From Rutpela maculata (Eukaryota; Arthropoda; Insecta; Coleoptera; Cerambycidae), in the NCBI GenBank assembly GCA_936432065.2, contig OW386290.2:142053677-142117676 (forward strand): a stretch of DNA of 64,000 nt. The letters are read 5' to 3'. Shown here piece after piece: positions 44,434 to 55,255 of the stretch. Both the position numbers and the translations under genes were made by a program. The notes beneath the pieces are model-generated. The model was given only the letters and a program-made list of their open reading frames with translations, was not told the origin of the DNA and made no database searches. Position 1 is the first letter of the stretch. The number at the start of each line of letters is the position of its first letter.

Positions 44434-47432
44434 AGGGTAGCCCATCTCTATAGGGAGTGAATTTTTTTTGCGTGCCGCATTCAGGTAGAAATTTGTAGAT
44501 AAGATTTTATTACGGTAATACACTTAAATTTTACTTAAAATACAAATATCTACCTCTTTTCTCATAATGTTTTATTGGTGTAATTATTTCCTAGAAATTA
44601 TTTGTTTTGGAAGTTTGGAAATATAATGCACCTACGGTAGGTTTTTATGTCAGTTTGCAATTGTGTTTTACAGTGGTGACATTGTAAGTTCTAGCATACG
44701 TTCCTTTTTGAAAAAACATTTAACGATGGCTGATGTTAGATCCTTACGAAAGGATACTTTCATTTACTTAATTGGACACTATTCGTCACAAATCATTGGC
44801 AATAAATTGCCGTCTAATAGACAAGTATTACAAGTGCTCTTTTATAACATTCGTGAAGTGAAGCTAAGTGTACATGAAAGTGCTAAATTAACAATAAAAG
44901 AGGTGTCAGTTTTTTGGGATAAAGCTCGCATTCCGACACGTCAGGATTTTCATTGTGTTAAACAACTAGATAAACTTTATGCAGAGTGGAGGAACTTACA
45001 AAAATCGACTAAAAGGGCCAGTGCGGGAGTAAAGAAAAAAATTTCGTTGAAAAATTGGACGATCTTTTTGACATTTCTCATGCAAATGCATTGGAGTTGA
45101 TGAAAATAGATGAAGATAAGCAGTTTTTAATTAACCAAAGAAAAAAGGGACGTCCTGGATTTATGCATGGTATTGATTACCAACTTGCTTCTCAAGAAAA
45201 ATCAGCTGAGGAGAAATTACAGAAATTATCCGAACGAATGCAACGAAGTCAACAAGAAAAAGCTAGATTAGAGGAAACAGTCACCTGTCCATCATCAAGT
45301 AGTAATTCAGCCGACTCCAACGAAAATGAAGATGAAATAATCGAAGCCCAAGAAGAGTTGTTACAAGATCAGCCTGGCCCGTCACAGCCAAAAAAGAGGA
45401 GATTGTATGGAACATGTAACATCATCACACCAAAATAGCCGCTGCATTTGATGCTTGCAAAATAAGCGACAGGTATGGAGTCCATATTTTGACGGCAGTA
45501 GCAGAAGCACTAGGACACGACACCACATCTTTGTCCATCAGCAGAACCACACTTCAGCGCTCTAGACAACGCATCCGCGAAGAAAGAGCTGAAATATTAA
45601 AAACTGCCTTCGGTAATTCTGAATTGCCGGCCCCAGTCATCCATTGGAATGGAAAACTTTTACCTTCTCTCACTGGAATGGGAAATATCGATAGACTTGC
45701 TATCTTAGTTACTAGTGGAGATATTGAACAACTACTTGGAGTACCAGCTTTGCCCAATTCAACTGGAAGAGAACAGACTGAAGCAGTTTATGATGTGCTT
45801 TGTGAATGGAATTTGGACGAAAAGGTAATAGCTTTGTGTTGTGATACAACAGCATCAAATATGGGTTATATAAATGGGGCAGCCACACTATTGCAACAAA
45901 AATTAGAAAGAGATATTCTATATTTTCCTTGTAGACATCATATTTTTGAAGTGGTTTTGAGAAGTGTGTTTGACACAAAAAGGCCTTCCTCATCTGGTCC
46001 AAATGTGCCACTATTTAAACGTTTTAGGAAATTTTGGCCTAAAATAGATCAAAATAAACTAAAAACTGGATTTGAGGTATCAAAAATTAAACACATTTTA
46101 CAACCAGTTAAAGCCGAAATTGTAAAGTTTCTAAATACAGCTTTAACTTTGCAACAGCCTCGTGATGATTATAAAGAATTTTTAATGCTTTCTAAACTTT
46201 TTGTTGAAGAAGAGCCCACTCACACGACATTCTATCAACCAGGGGCATTTCATCATGCACGTTGGATGGCCAAAGCCATTTACTGTCTAAAAATATTTTT
46301 TTTCCAAGATCAGTTCCAACTAACTAAAAAAGAAAAAATAGGTATTGAAGATATATGTCTCTTTATTGTAAAGGTTTATGTAAAGGCCTGGTTTACAGCG
46401 TCATTTGCTAGTAAAGCACCGCTTCATGACTTAGACTTTTGTAAAGAACTCATTAATTATCAAAATATTAACAAAGAAATATCTCAAGCCGCAAGTAGGA
46501 AAATAGTGAACCATTTGTGGTACCTTAATTCAGTAAATGTTGGCTTATCTTTCTTTGATGACGATATTTCAGTTACCACTAAAAGAGAAATGGTTAAAAC
46601 TTTGAATAGGAAAGCACCAAATCAAGAGGGTATTAAACGACTTATGATTAGTAACATTACTGACGTTGAAAACAAGGAAATTCAGGACTTCATATGCGAG
46701 AACACTAAACAGTTTTTTCAAAAATTAGGTTTGTCTATGGAATTTTTGGAAAATTATCCAACAACATGGAGGGAAAATGAAAGTTATACCCGATGTTTCA
46801 ATATTGTAAACAAAATTAAAGTTGTAAATGATGCCGCTGAGAGAGGAATCAAACTTATTACTGACTATAATGACATTTTAACAAAAAATGAAGACCAAAA
46901 ACAGTTTTTACTCCAAGTTGTAAATGATTATAAATCACAGTTTCCAAATGTAAAAAAAGAAACCCTGTCGCATGCTTTGGCCTAGTGCAAAAAATATTGT
47001 TTTTATTACTATATGTCTTGTAGATTTAGGATAATATTTGGTACTATGTATGAAAAAAACGTTTCATAATAAAATGCACAAAGATAAAACGAGAGTTTTA
47101 TTTCAAAAACTTCTAGTCTAGTTTTCTTAGACTACGAATTTACAGTAGTATGACACATGTCATAGTCACAACAGATAATGTCTTTGATATTTGTATGACT
47201 TGATTAGTCATTCTAAAGATAAATGTTGCTGATTAAAAAAAAAAACAATGCATCAACCAAAGAATGTAAATAATTCCATTTACTTTTATTATTGCATAAT
47301 AATGCATTCTGCGGCACCCCTTGCCTTCAATTTGCCTCAATAATATTTTGAGGGGACTGTTTTTTCTTCAAATGGAACCATTTGCAGGGGTGAGAAATAA
47401 AAAATTTCGATTTCGAAAAAGATGGGCCACCC
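44434..47432 (+). mobile_element. putative autonomous transposon (TIR AGGGTRGCCCATCT)
   Basis: Ends AGGGTAGCCCATCTCTA and, inverted, AGGGTGGCCCATCTTTTTC give an imperfect TIR of about 17 bp plus a shared AATTTTTT. The length is about 3.0 kb. It encodes one transposase-like protein on the + strand (44726-46985). The target duplication is unclear; flanks ACATT and ATATA hint at a short AT-rich site. The terminus starts like that of the MITE at 5527-6543. Confidence 0.7.
44726..46985 (+). pseudogene. DDE-like transposase of an uncharacterised family, two frameshifts
   Basis: Three frames are stitched by single missing bases in A runs (about 45033 and 45433); restored length would be about 750 residues. 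Frame 1 (from ATG 44726) has a helical N-terminus and SVFWDKARIPTRQDFHCVKQ. Frame 2 has KKGRPGFMHGIDYQLASQEK and an acidic linker. Frame 3 (45440-46985) contains VIHWNGKLLPSLTG, a GREQTEAVYDVLCEW helix, CDTTASNMGYINGAATLL (Asp in a DTT motif), and CRHHIFEVVLRSVFD. It continues with PLFKRFRKFW and ends with NDAAERGIKLITDY, a plausible site for the last acidic residue. This motif order recurs in unannotated proteins of invertebrate genomes and looks like an RNase H-fold transposase. It is not hAT, Tc1 or Harbinger; I do not assign a superfamily. Confidence 0.7.
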
Positions 47433-47475
47433 TATATACATATCCTCGTATAACTTCTTATACGGCATAATTGCG

Positions 47476-47900
47476 CCTAGTCTATAACTTTTTTCCTCTG
47501 CGAGAATTTTCGTAAACGCGGCGTTCCTCCTCGGCATGAAAAAGACGATTTCCACACGTCGAACTGGAAAATCAGCAAATATATTTTGTCCGACAATTCG
47601 AAAATTGGATTCTACATATTTTTATTAAGAAATCTTGAAAAAATCAGCTGGTTATCAATAAATGTTTTAAAGTTATGTTATGTTATGTTTAGGGTGGTAC
47701 GGTGGCACCCTTAACGTTCCAAAATTTTTGTCGGACAGTTTGTAGAAATATATAGAATATATATGTAGAATCCAATTCTCAAATTGTCCTACAAAATATA
47801 TTTGCCGATTTTCCAGTCCGACGCGTGGAAATCGTCTTTTTCATGCGGAGGAACGCCGCGTTTACGAAAATTTTCGCAGAGGAAAAAAGTGATAGACTAC
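47476..47900. repeat. inverted repeat, ~160-bp arms
   Basis: CTATAACTTTTTTCCTCTGC...GATTTCCACACGTCGAACTGG on the left is mirrored by CCAGTCCGACGCGTGGAAAT...GCAGAGGAAAAAAGTGATAG on the right, with about 95 bp between. Part of the second-layer element; the right arm ends it. Confidence 0.65.
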
Positions 47901-48596
47901 GAAAGCACCAAGACTATTATTTATGTAACATAAATGAAAAAAAAATGTGTCAGCTGCATAGGGTAAGGAGCGAAGGTTGTCAGGTATCCTAGTTAATATG
48001 TATGAAAAACACGTGAAAATTCGTTATTTCAACAAAGCTGAAATTCATTTATATATGTTATAAAAAAAACAATTAAAAAGTGTCAGCTGATAATACCATG
48101 GGACAAAACCTGTCAGCTAGGCCTTTTAAGTGTACCGCAGCGTCATGGCGTTCACCGCGCGCGGGTCTAATGCCCCAGCTAAAGTAATATTTCATTTTTT
48201 TTAACTACCTGATGATCAATTTCAAGTTTCAACACAAACTAATAAATGAAATACTCCGTTTCACGCCTGTTGATATCGTTTTTCTCATATGAAACTTGAA
48301 AGAAAATCATATTTTTATGAAATATTAAATAATCATATTATGCACAAATAGTAACAAAGTATTTTATAAGAGTAATACATTTATTGATGCTCAAATGTCG
48401 ATATTCTTTATTTGAAACAACAGTGTTCTGAAGGAATTTATTTGTCATATGCACGGTTCTAAAAGAATCAAGAATATTAATCTCGTACGCGTAGCTACTT
48501 TCATGAAGGCGTATAATGTCAATCAGAAAGATGTCTTGAAGATTGACCAGAATTTCGAAGGATCTATGTTACCTCCACGTAAGACATAATTGGAAC

Positions 48597-48829
48597 CATG
48601 GGCGCAGCCAGGGGGGAGCCATGCCCCCCCCCCCCCCAAGCCGTCTTCCATGAGCCAAAAAATAAAGAAGCATAATCTCTATCAGTACAAAGCAGTATCC
48701 AAATTATCCCTTGAAATAAATATTTTGTAATTAATGCCAATATTATCTAGTAGAGGAATCTACTACTCATCCTCTGAGGAGGCCGGTTCTATTGGCCCCT
48801 CCCATATGAATTTTCTGGCTGCGCCACTG
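48597..48829. mobile_element. hAT MITE a (TIR CAYGGGCGCAGCCAG)
   Basis: Ends CATGGGCGCAGCCAGG and CTGGCTGCGCCACTG; flanking ATTGGAAC (48589-48596) and ATTGAAAC (48830-48837) match at 7 of 8. The element is 233 bp and includes a C-run and CCCCTCC tracts; non-coding. Confidence 0.8.
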
Positions 48830-48992
48830 ATTGAAACAGCACTTTTGCGAATTTCTTACATTGCTCAATAGGCTTCTTGCACAAAATATAATTTTGGAGT
48901 CATGCACATCTTCATACGCCAAGTTTGTCTTTGCCAACTGATTATGAATGGGAAGAACACGATGAGAAGTAGATTTTCAAGTGGTTTCAAGC

Positions 48993-49280
48993 AGGCCTGT
49001 AGCTAGGGGGGGGGGGGCAGGACGGGCATTGCCCGTCCTGGAATAAGTTTCGCCCGACCTACGGTGATTGTAATGGGGGCAATTTTAACTGTCTTTGAAA
49101 TATTTTGAAAGAGATTGGGTAAAAATTGTCTAAATTTTTCGGTTTAAAAAGTTTTTGTTGGATTAAAATTTTTTTGTATTTCTCTCCCCCGCTCATCCAA
49201 AAATTTTTCGGACTTTTTTTACGGGCCCGTCCTGAAAAATTGTTTGCCCGCCTTGAAAGTACTTTCTAGCTACAGGCCTG
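48993..49280. mobile_element. hAT MITE b (TIR CAGGCCTGTAGCTAG)
   Basis: Perfect 15-bp TIRs CAGGCCTGTAGCTAG and CTAGCTACAGGCCTG; flanking GTTTCAAG (48985-48992) and GTTTGAAG (49281-49288) match at 7 of 8. It is 288 bp and contains a G-run near its left end. Confidence 0.85.
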
Positions 49281-49726
49281 GTTTGAAGGCGATTAATTAC
49301 CGAAAATTGAAAATATAAAAAATGGTATTCTATGCATATAAACTTTTACTTCTACATGAATTCTCTCTCTTTATTCACTCCAATGATTTTCAATATTTTT
49401 CGGCAGATATTTGTGAAGACAAAAATGAGAACGATGACGCTCAAGAATCTGAGGAAAATCTAGATTTGGAAGACCATACAGATAGCACTTCGGAAGAGGA
49501 AGATAACTTAAAATACAGCAGTGAGAGTGATTCAGATGAGAATTGATTTGTTTTATTCGTATTGAATGTGCCAAAATAATAGAAATATTAAGATTTTTAT
49601 ATTGATTCTCATTATTTAATTCTCACTATTCTCAATCAATGATTGCAATCTCTAAGTATTCTCTAATATGCATGTCTAATATTTCATACAAATATGATTT
49701 TCTTTCAAGTCTCATACGTTAACTGG

Positions 49727-49891
49727 CAGGGCCGGCGGAAGAGGTGGGTACGGTGGGTGGTACTACCCACCTGAAAAATCTGTAGGTGGGGAATTACCCA
49801 CCTGAAAACTTATTATTCTACACTATTAACATGTTTTTTTTAGAATTCCTGTGTACTACCCACCTGGATTGATCACGTTTCGCCGGCTTTG
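49727..49891. mobile_element. hAT MITE c (TIR CARRGCCGGCGRAA)
   Basis: Ends CAGGGCCGGCGGAAG and TTTCGCCGGCTTTG with an exact duplication TTAACTGG (49719-49726, 49892-49899). It is 165 bp and carries three copies of a TACCCACCTG motif. It sits at the inner edge of the right arm of the long-TIR element. Confidence 0.85.
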
Positions 49892-50392
49892 TTAACTGGG
49901 GCATTAAATATACCGCGCGCGGTGAGCACCTGGATGCTGCGGTACACTTAAAAGGCCTAGCTCCTCAAGTTTTGTCCCATGGTATTATCAGCTGAGACTT
50001 TTTAATTTTTTTTTATATCGCAACCTCATATAAATGAATTTCAGCTTTGTTGAAATAACGAATTTTCACGTGTTTTTCATACATATTGACTAGGGCAGTT
50101 GACAACCTTCGCTCCCTACCCTATGCAACTGATAATTTTTTTTCATTTATAGGTATTACATAAATAAACTATTTATAGTTTTGTAGCTTTGTTGGATTGA
50201 CGCAAAAAACAAAATTATTTTACCAAATGCGCAGCCTCTCACGCTCTTCATCTCCACGGTCGCGTCAGTTGACACTTATTTTAATTGTTTTTCGAAGGAA
50301 AACTAACATTAAAAAAACAAAGAAGTCGTGTTGAAATGACGCATAAATATTGACGCTACCTCCCAGAAGACATGTCCCTGAATAAGGATCAA

Positions 50393-51373
50393 GAGTTTAC
50401 CGGACGAGAATCTGGTCCCAATTTGTTTAAACTAATTGCAAAAATCGCTTTTGACCCGAATGAATTGTTTTTTGCTTTTTTCTTGTCATTTTAAACAAAA
50501 AGCAAAAAAGATCTGTTGTCATTTTTTCTTAAAGTTGATAGTTTCCGACTTATAAACAATTTAATGTTTGGAAAAACGCAAAAACGGCCATTTTCAAAGT
50601 TAAAACAATATACAAAATGAATTTTTTGAGTTCAACAAACTTCTTATATTATAATCTTTGAACAGTCATTAACAAAATCCTTAAAATCTTAAAATCTTTT
50701 AATTGTTAAACAGACCTTTTCACCGGTTCTGATACAACAAGTAGAATAAGTACAAAACAAGATTCTTAATTCTTAAATAAAAAGTTCAAAATTGAAATTT
50801 TAGGTTAAGTTTATCAAAGTTGGTAATACCTGTGTGACAGAAAGCATTTGCTATTTATTATTATATTCAGAATAAAACAGGTAAGTCCTACCTTTAAACT
50901 TGGAGCCAAAATATTAACGATTTGAGACACATCACATAATTTAAAACTGTTTAAATATTATTTAGGAAGGAAAAATCACCTCAAAACTTGCAAAATACAA
51001 CACTAATCACTATAGACTTACATACAAAATCAAACGGCGGAGAGCAAGACAAAAGACGATCGACAATTTGTTTGTTGCGATTGCGAATTATTTAGCTGGT
51101 GGGCCATGGCTATCTTTGCTATAAGTAAAGCATAAAGAATAGCGTTGCAAATCTGCTTAGATTTTAAACACATGGTAAAATTGTAATATATTTTTTATGA
51201 TTTTCTCGTATACATTGGTCTATTTGTCTATTATTTTCTTTGTCTATTTATACGTTCTTCCATGATTATCATTGATAAATATGGATAAAGATAATATGAA
51301 GTATACAAGTATAGCAGTTACTTATACCTACCGTCAAAAAAATCCTATTTCCTATTTCTATCACCTATCACCA
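50393..51373. other. intergenic DNA, nothing recognised
   Basis: AT-rich DNA without ORFs of note or recognisable repeat ends. Confidence 0.4.
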
Positions 51374-51491
51374 CAAGCGCGGATTTATGGGGGGGGGGTA
51401 ACGTGGTAATTACCCCCCAAGATTCTGTGAACCGCCAACTTTCGTTTTAAAAATTATTTAATTTTATATTTTTGAATATATATTGTATTTA

Positions 51492-51686
51492 CAGAGGCGT
51501 AACTATGGCAGGGGGCTATTCCGGGAGATCAAGGGGCCCCGGGAGATTTCTCCCTCGAAAATTTTTTTTTTCGGATCCCCCCCCCCCCCGCGCATCAAAA
51601 AATTTTGGGAATTAAGAAAATAATATAATAGGAGGCCCCCAACAATTTTTTGCCCTGGGGCCCCATGACGTCTAGTTACGCCTCTG
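51492..51686. mobile_element. hAT MITE e (TIR CAGAGGCGTAACTA)
   Basis: Ends CAGAGGCGTAACTA and TAGTTACGCCTCTG with an exact duplication TGTATTTA (51484-51491, 51687-51694). It is 195 bp and contains a C-run; nested in element d. Confidence 0.9.
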
Positions 51687-51804
51687 TGTATTTAGTTGTA
51701 TTTATAAATTTTGTTTGTGATTTTCTCCCCCGCTCTTTTCGAGGAAAAACATTTTTGTTTGTTATTTTCAGCACGCGGCTGTGTGTTACCCCCCCCCCCC
51801 CAAG

Positions 51805-52255
51805 CAGGGGCGGCTCAAGGTAAATTTTCCACCCGGGCGGGAGCACTTTTTGGCGCCCTTTCCTGAGGTCATCACGGACATACTTCATACTAAAGTACAA
51901 GGATATCCCTTCGAACTCCGCGATCACTACTTTTTATCGCCCCATAGGGGGGGATGCAAATTTAGAAATCTGAAAAAATTTTAAAATTTTATCGCCTCAT
52001 AGGGGGGGGGGGGCAAATAGAAATCCGAAAAAAAAATGTATCGTCTCCTGGGAGGGGGTGCAAATGGAAATACGAAAAAAAATTTTTCGCCTCACGGGAG
52101 GATGCTATTACAAATCTGGAATACTTTTATCGCGTCATGAAGGGGTACTACTAAAAATCAGAAAAAATGTTTTGCCCTCAATTTGACCCACCTTTTACTC
52201 TGAATTTGGCGCCCCGGGCAGCCGCCCGGGTTGCCCGGCCCTTAAGCCGCCCCTG
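51805..52255. mobile_element. hAT MITE f (TIR CAGGGGCGGCTYAAGG) with internal ~55-bp repeats
   Basis: TIRs CAGGGGCGGCTCAAGG and CCTTAAGCCGCCCCTG are near perfect. Flanks end CCCCAAG (51798-51804) and begin CCCCAAGC (52256-52263), a 7-8 bp duplication blurred by the adjacent C-run. Inside, about five degenerate 55-bp units (ATCGCCTCATAGGGGGG...AAATCCGAAAAAAA) form a minisatellite. The terminus resembles the autonomous hAT at 13759. Nested in element d. Confidence 0.8.
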
Positions 52256-52850
52256 CCCCAAGCTCCAGATCCGCATTTGCATCACCACCTGCTGCATTCA
52301 GCAACACACTCTTGCTGCTATTAAAAGTGTTAACATTTTGCCCTTCATTGTATTGTATATGACTATCGGGAGGCTAGAGGAAATAAACCTTAAACCATCT
52401 TTGATCTGAAGTGTATTGTATTGAATGGTTGCAGGAATGCTGGAGAGTTAAATCTACTAACTGTGGAAATGTGCCGTGTAACAGGTGGTAGTGGGTTCTC
52501 ACCTCCCAAGAAACAAACATCCATGACACAAACTTGACAAAACCATCGTTTAAGTGACTTATTTTTGCATTACAGAAATATTCCAGGAATATTCGGCAAA
52601 ATCATTCCTAGTTGTGGAATATTCTTTGAATAATCCCAGAATATATACAGGATATTTATATACAGTGTGTCCCAGGATAGATGTAACAAGAGGTGTAATG
52701 AACCAAAAATTTTGGAATTTTGGAATGGTATTTGGGGATTGAGTCCTGCTTGTTGTAAAACTAAAGTATACCAAAAATGACTTGATTTGGTGTTCTACAG
52801 GGTGTTTTATAAGCAAAGTTGTAAAAATCACCACTAATAAAGTACCTTTA

Positions 52851-53320
52851 AGGGTGCTCACTCTGCGTTTTTAACGCAGCATGTAAAATGCATGCGTGTC
52901 CTATTCACACTTATGGGTTTTTACACGTGCGTTAAGAATGCAGCTGCTTCTAATTTTCCCCCAGAGAAGCGTGCAGTTTAGCGAAATTCTCTAGAAATGC
53001 GATTGGTATGGCTACAGTACCTACAAAATGAATAAATGTACTTACCAAATCTAAAATTGTGTTATTTTTATATTATTAGGTATATTATTTATTATTAGCT
53101 GTATTACAATTAGCTTTTGGCGCTCTACCAGTCGAACTGCCATACAACAACCTAAAAAGGCTTAAAAATATAGTACCAACTGTTTTATAGTACGTGCTTC
53201 TGTTCACTATTTCTATAAAAACCCACAAGTGTGAGGGATGGTGCAATTTAAAAGCATTGCGTTAAAACTGCATGTGCCTGTTCAAAATTGCATGCCTGAA
53301 AAATGCAGAGTGAGCACCCT
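52851..53320. mobile_element. MITE with GGGTGCTCACTCTGC ends
   Basis: TIRs of 16 bp at 52851 and 53320 and an inner inverted repeat (CACACTTATGGGTTTTTA and complement) make this 470-bp unit a typical foldback MITE. The target duplication is not clear. It splits a block with the ACAGGGTGTTTTATAAGC motif that continues at 53321. Confidence 0.65.
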
Positions 53321-53439
53321 CAGGTGTGAATTTACCTTTATTTTTCAAAATATGAAAAAATTCCATTAAGAAAAGTTATTTAGAATGCAATTTTATACCT
53401 CTATACTAAATTTCAGGAATATAAAATTATTTTTTTGAA

Positions 53440-54176
53440 ACTTCCCATTTTTTGCGAATTAAGAGTTGGAATCATATTAGCAACAGGTATTTAAATTTTA
53501 ACTCAAATCAGTCAATGCATGTTAAAAAGGGTGTTATAAAATGCTTATATGATAGGGCCAAAATAATTTCTTCTAATGATGAAATATTAGACAATGAGAA
53601 ACGCTTTATAAACAACCAATACCCTGAAGCTTTTGTTGATAGAACTTTCACATATATAGAAAATAATAATCATGTACGCCAAAAACTTGAACAACGGTAC
53701 ACAAAGTTAATTCCTTATGTACATATTATCTGAAAAGCTACGCCATATAGGAAATAGATTTGATATTAGGACGATATTTCAAATGGGCAATACATTGAGA
53801 TCTATTTTAACAAAAACAAAACCGCTAAATCACGAGCAAAATTCAAAAAACTGCATTTGTAGTATTCCGTGTGAGTGTAATAAACATTATGTGGGTGAGT
53901 CATCCAGACCATTCAGTGTTAGATTGGGTGAGCACATTAGGAAGAATGAGATTCAGAAATAGAAGATTTGTGAACACGCTTAGGAGAACAGACATCGAAT
54001 AAACTGGGACTCGGCAAAAATTTTAACAAAAGAGACAGATAGCAAGAAAAGAAAAATTAAAGAAGCGGCTATAATACTACTGAATGAGGATAAATGCGTG
54101 TCGAATTGTTCCGTAGATATTTGCACTACTTGGCTGCCGATGTTAAAAGAACTTAACAAACTCAACATTGTTTAAA
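53440..54176 (+). pseudogene. Penelope-like element, 3' remnant with GIY-YIG-type domain
   Basis: The first frame reads SNRYLNFNSNQSMHVKKGVI and CLYDRAKIIS, the end of a Penelope reverse transcriptase and linker. After a frameshift near 53725: EKLRHIGNRFDIRTIFQ, then CICSIPCECNKHYVGESSRP and FSVRLGEH, the GIY-YIG endonuclease core (Y-V-G spacing, Arg). After stops: NRHRINWDSAKILTKETDS and KKRKIKEAAIILLNEDKCVS, then SVDICTTWLPML, the conserved end. The reverse transcriptase catalytic region is missing at the 5' side, and at least one frameshift and two stops are present. Confidence 0.82.
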
Positions 54177-54751
54177 ATAAAACTATCATCTAGATATATC
54201 AACAGTTCTATGTAAGCAGTAAGTATCTATGGATACTGAATATAACAAATATATTCTTAAAGCTGTGTATTTAATATACACAGCATACAAACATTATGCT
54301 TTGAGAAAGGAAACAGATTCGTTTTCCGAAACGTCAGCAAAATACGTCATTTTTATATTTTTGTTCATATTCATTATTTGTCTAACTGATCCTTTGACGT
54401 AAAAGTCATAAAATACTGGTTAATTGTATTATTTTGTAGATTTCAGACATTGTTTAGAAGAAAATACATGTGGCAGAGCATCCCAATAAGAAACAGAAAA
54501 GCAATCTTATGAATTCCTCTGTTCAGATTCTTCACATTTTTCTATTATATTCCCAGAGTTGTGGGTTTACGGAGACACTGGGTTATGTAGTGAAAAGGGA
54601 CGCAATCTAATTGATTCCCCATTCGAGAGCCTCCTATTTTTTTTATTGAATCCTCGGGGTTATGGTCTAATGTCCCAATTCCCCTACTTAGAATCGCCAT
54701 TTTTTTCCGTTGGATCTGGGGGGTTATGGGATCATGAGGTTGTGGATGTGA

Positions 54752-55255
54752 CACTCAAGCCACAGATCAAACAAACCAGATGTTTCACTTATGACGTTTC
54801 ATGGTTTAGATAATAAATCAACTCCTGGAAGGTACGAATTTGTGTAGTGATCTGCGCATATACCAAGCAGTCTTAACCAGCGAGTATAGACACAGGAGGG
54901 AGGTGATGACACGTAACAATAATTAAAAGTCACCTAATAAATACTCAAAAAAACCACTTAAATGTATAACAATAAGAACTCTAAGCTTCAATAGAATACA
55001 CTGCATTCCAAAATAATTAATATCACTGTTGTAGCTGATGACGACTTCCATCTCTGAGATTTCAGTACTAAACACTCTCTCCTGTGATATTGTACTCGCT
55101 GGTCTTAACTTCCATGTCAACCGCTAGGTTGCTCTGTTTATGACTTCTGCGCAGAATCCTGGAAGGTAAACGTCACACGACAAAAAATGAAACTGGTTAC
55201 ATAGGGAATACTATTAAGTGAAACATCTGGTTTGTTTGATCTGTGCTCAAGCACA
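54752..55255. repeat. inverted repeat of 40 bp, 420 bp apart
   Basis: ACAGATCAAACAAACCAGAT near 54763 is mirrored by ATCTGGTTTGTTTGATCTGT near 55230. Wider similarity (GGGTTATG/ATTCCCC segments) suggests longer decayed arms from about 54550 to 55380. A possible MITE; no target duplication seen. Confidence 0.5.

Larger units (their letters stand above)
44397..47916. mobile_element. inserted element with AGTCTWGGTGC ends (second layer)
   Basis: The left end AGTCTAGGTGCCCGCGTA and, inverted at the right, AGTCTTGGTGCTTTCGTAG form a TIR. Its right half is itself an inverted repeat (47476-47640 versus 47735-47900, about 160-bp arms including TTTTCGTAAACGCGGCGTTC). The outer-element sequence resumes at 47917. 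The 3-kb transposon 44434-47432 sits inside its left end, so this layer was split in turn. Confidence 0.5.
48423..49546 (+). pseudogene. remnant gene of the long-TIR element (uncharacterised insect family)
   Basis: Three coding-like blocks in + orientation remain. The first (about 48429-48583) reads VLKEFICHMHGSKRIKNINL and RVATFMKAYNVNQKDVLKID, ending near a donor-like GTAAGA. The second (about 48900-48982) reads PSLSLPTDYEWEEHDEK, stop, IFKWFQ. The third (49408-49546), after the acceptor-like TTTTTCGGCAG, encodes a highly acidic tail, SEENLDLEDHTDSTSEEED to SDSDEN, and a TGA. A KRIKNINxVRxxTFxKxY block followed by an aromatic W-rich segment and an acidic C-terminus recalls a multi-copy, uncharacterised insect protein family. 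Two hAT MITEs interrupt the locus. The family memory is unverified. Confidence 0.4.
44231..50392 (+). mobile_element. long-TIR element (outer layer), carries a degenerate gene
   Basis: The left arm runs 44231-44396 and resumes at 47917-48185; the right arm is 49892-50392. They are inverted repeats of about 430-490 bp, outer end near TATTCAG...GGAGGTAGCGTC. Matching blocks include GAGGCTGCGCATCCGG, TTGGATTGACGC, CACGTGAAAATTCG and CACCGCGCGCGG. A gene remnant lies between the arms (48423-49546). The left arm is interrupted by the element 44397-47916, and three hAT MITEs interrupt the middle and right. It may be an undescribed DNA transposon family; the flanking target duplication was not resolved. 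Confidence 0.7.
51374..52279. mobile_element. hAT-like element d, hosting two nested hAT MITEs
   Basis: The ends CAAGCGCGGATTTATGGGG and AGATCCGCATTTG are imperfect inverted repeats; flanks TATCACCA (51366-51373) and CATCACCA (52280-52287) match at 7 of 8. Its left end matches the element at 401-695. Removing the two nested elements leaves about 260 bp. Confidence 0.7.

Noticed and set aside
54559..54813. 84-codon + strand ORF with repeated Gly/Tyr
   Set aside because: Lies in a decayed inverted-repeat unit and its composition mirrors simple GGGTTATG repeats.
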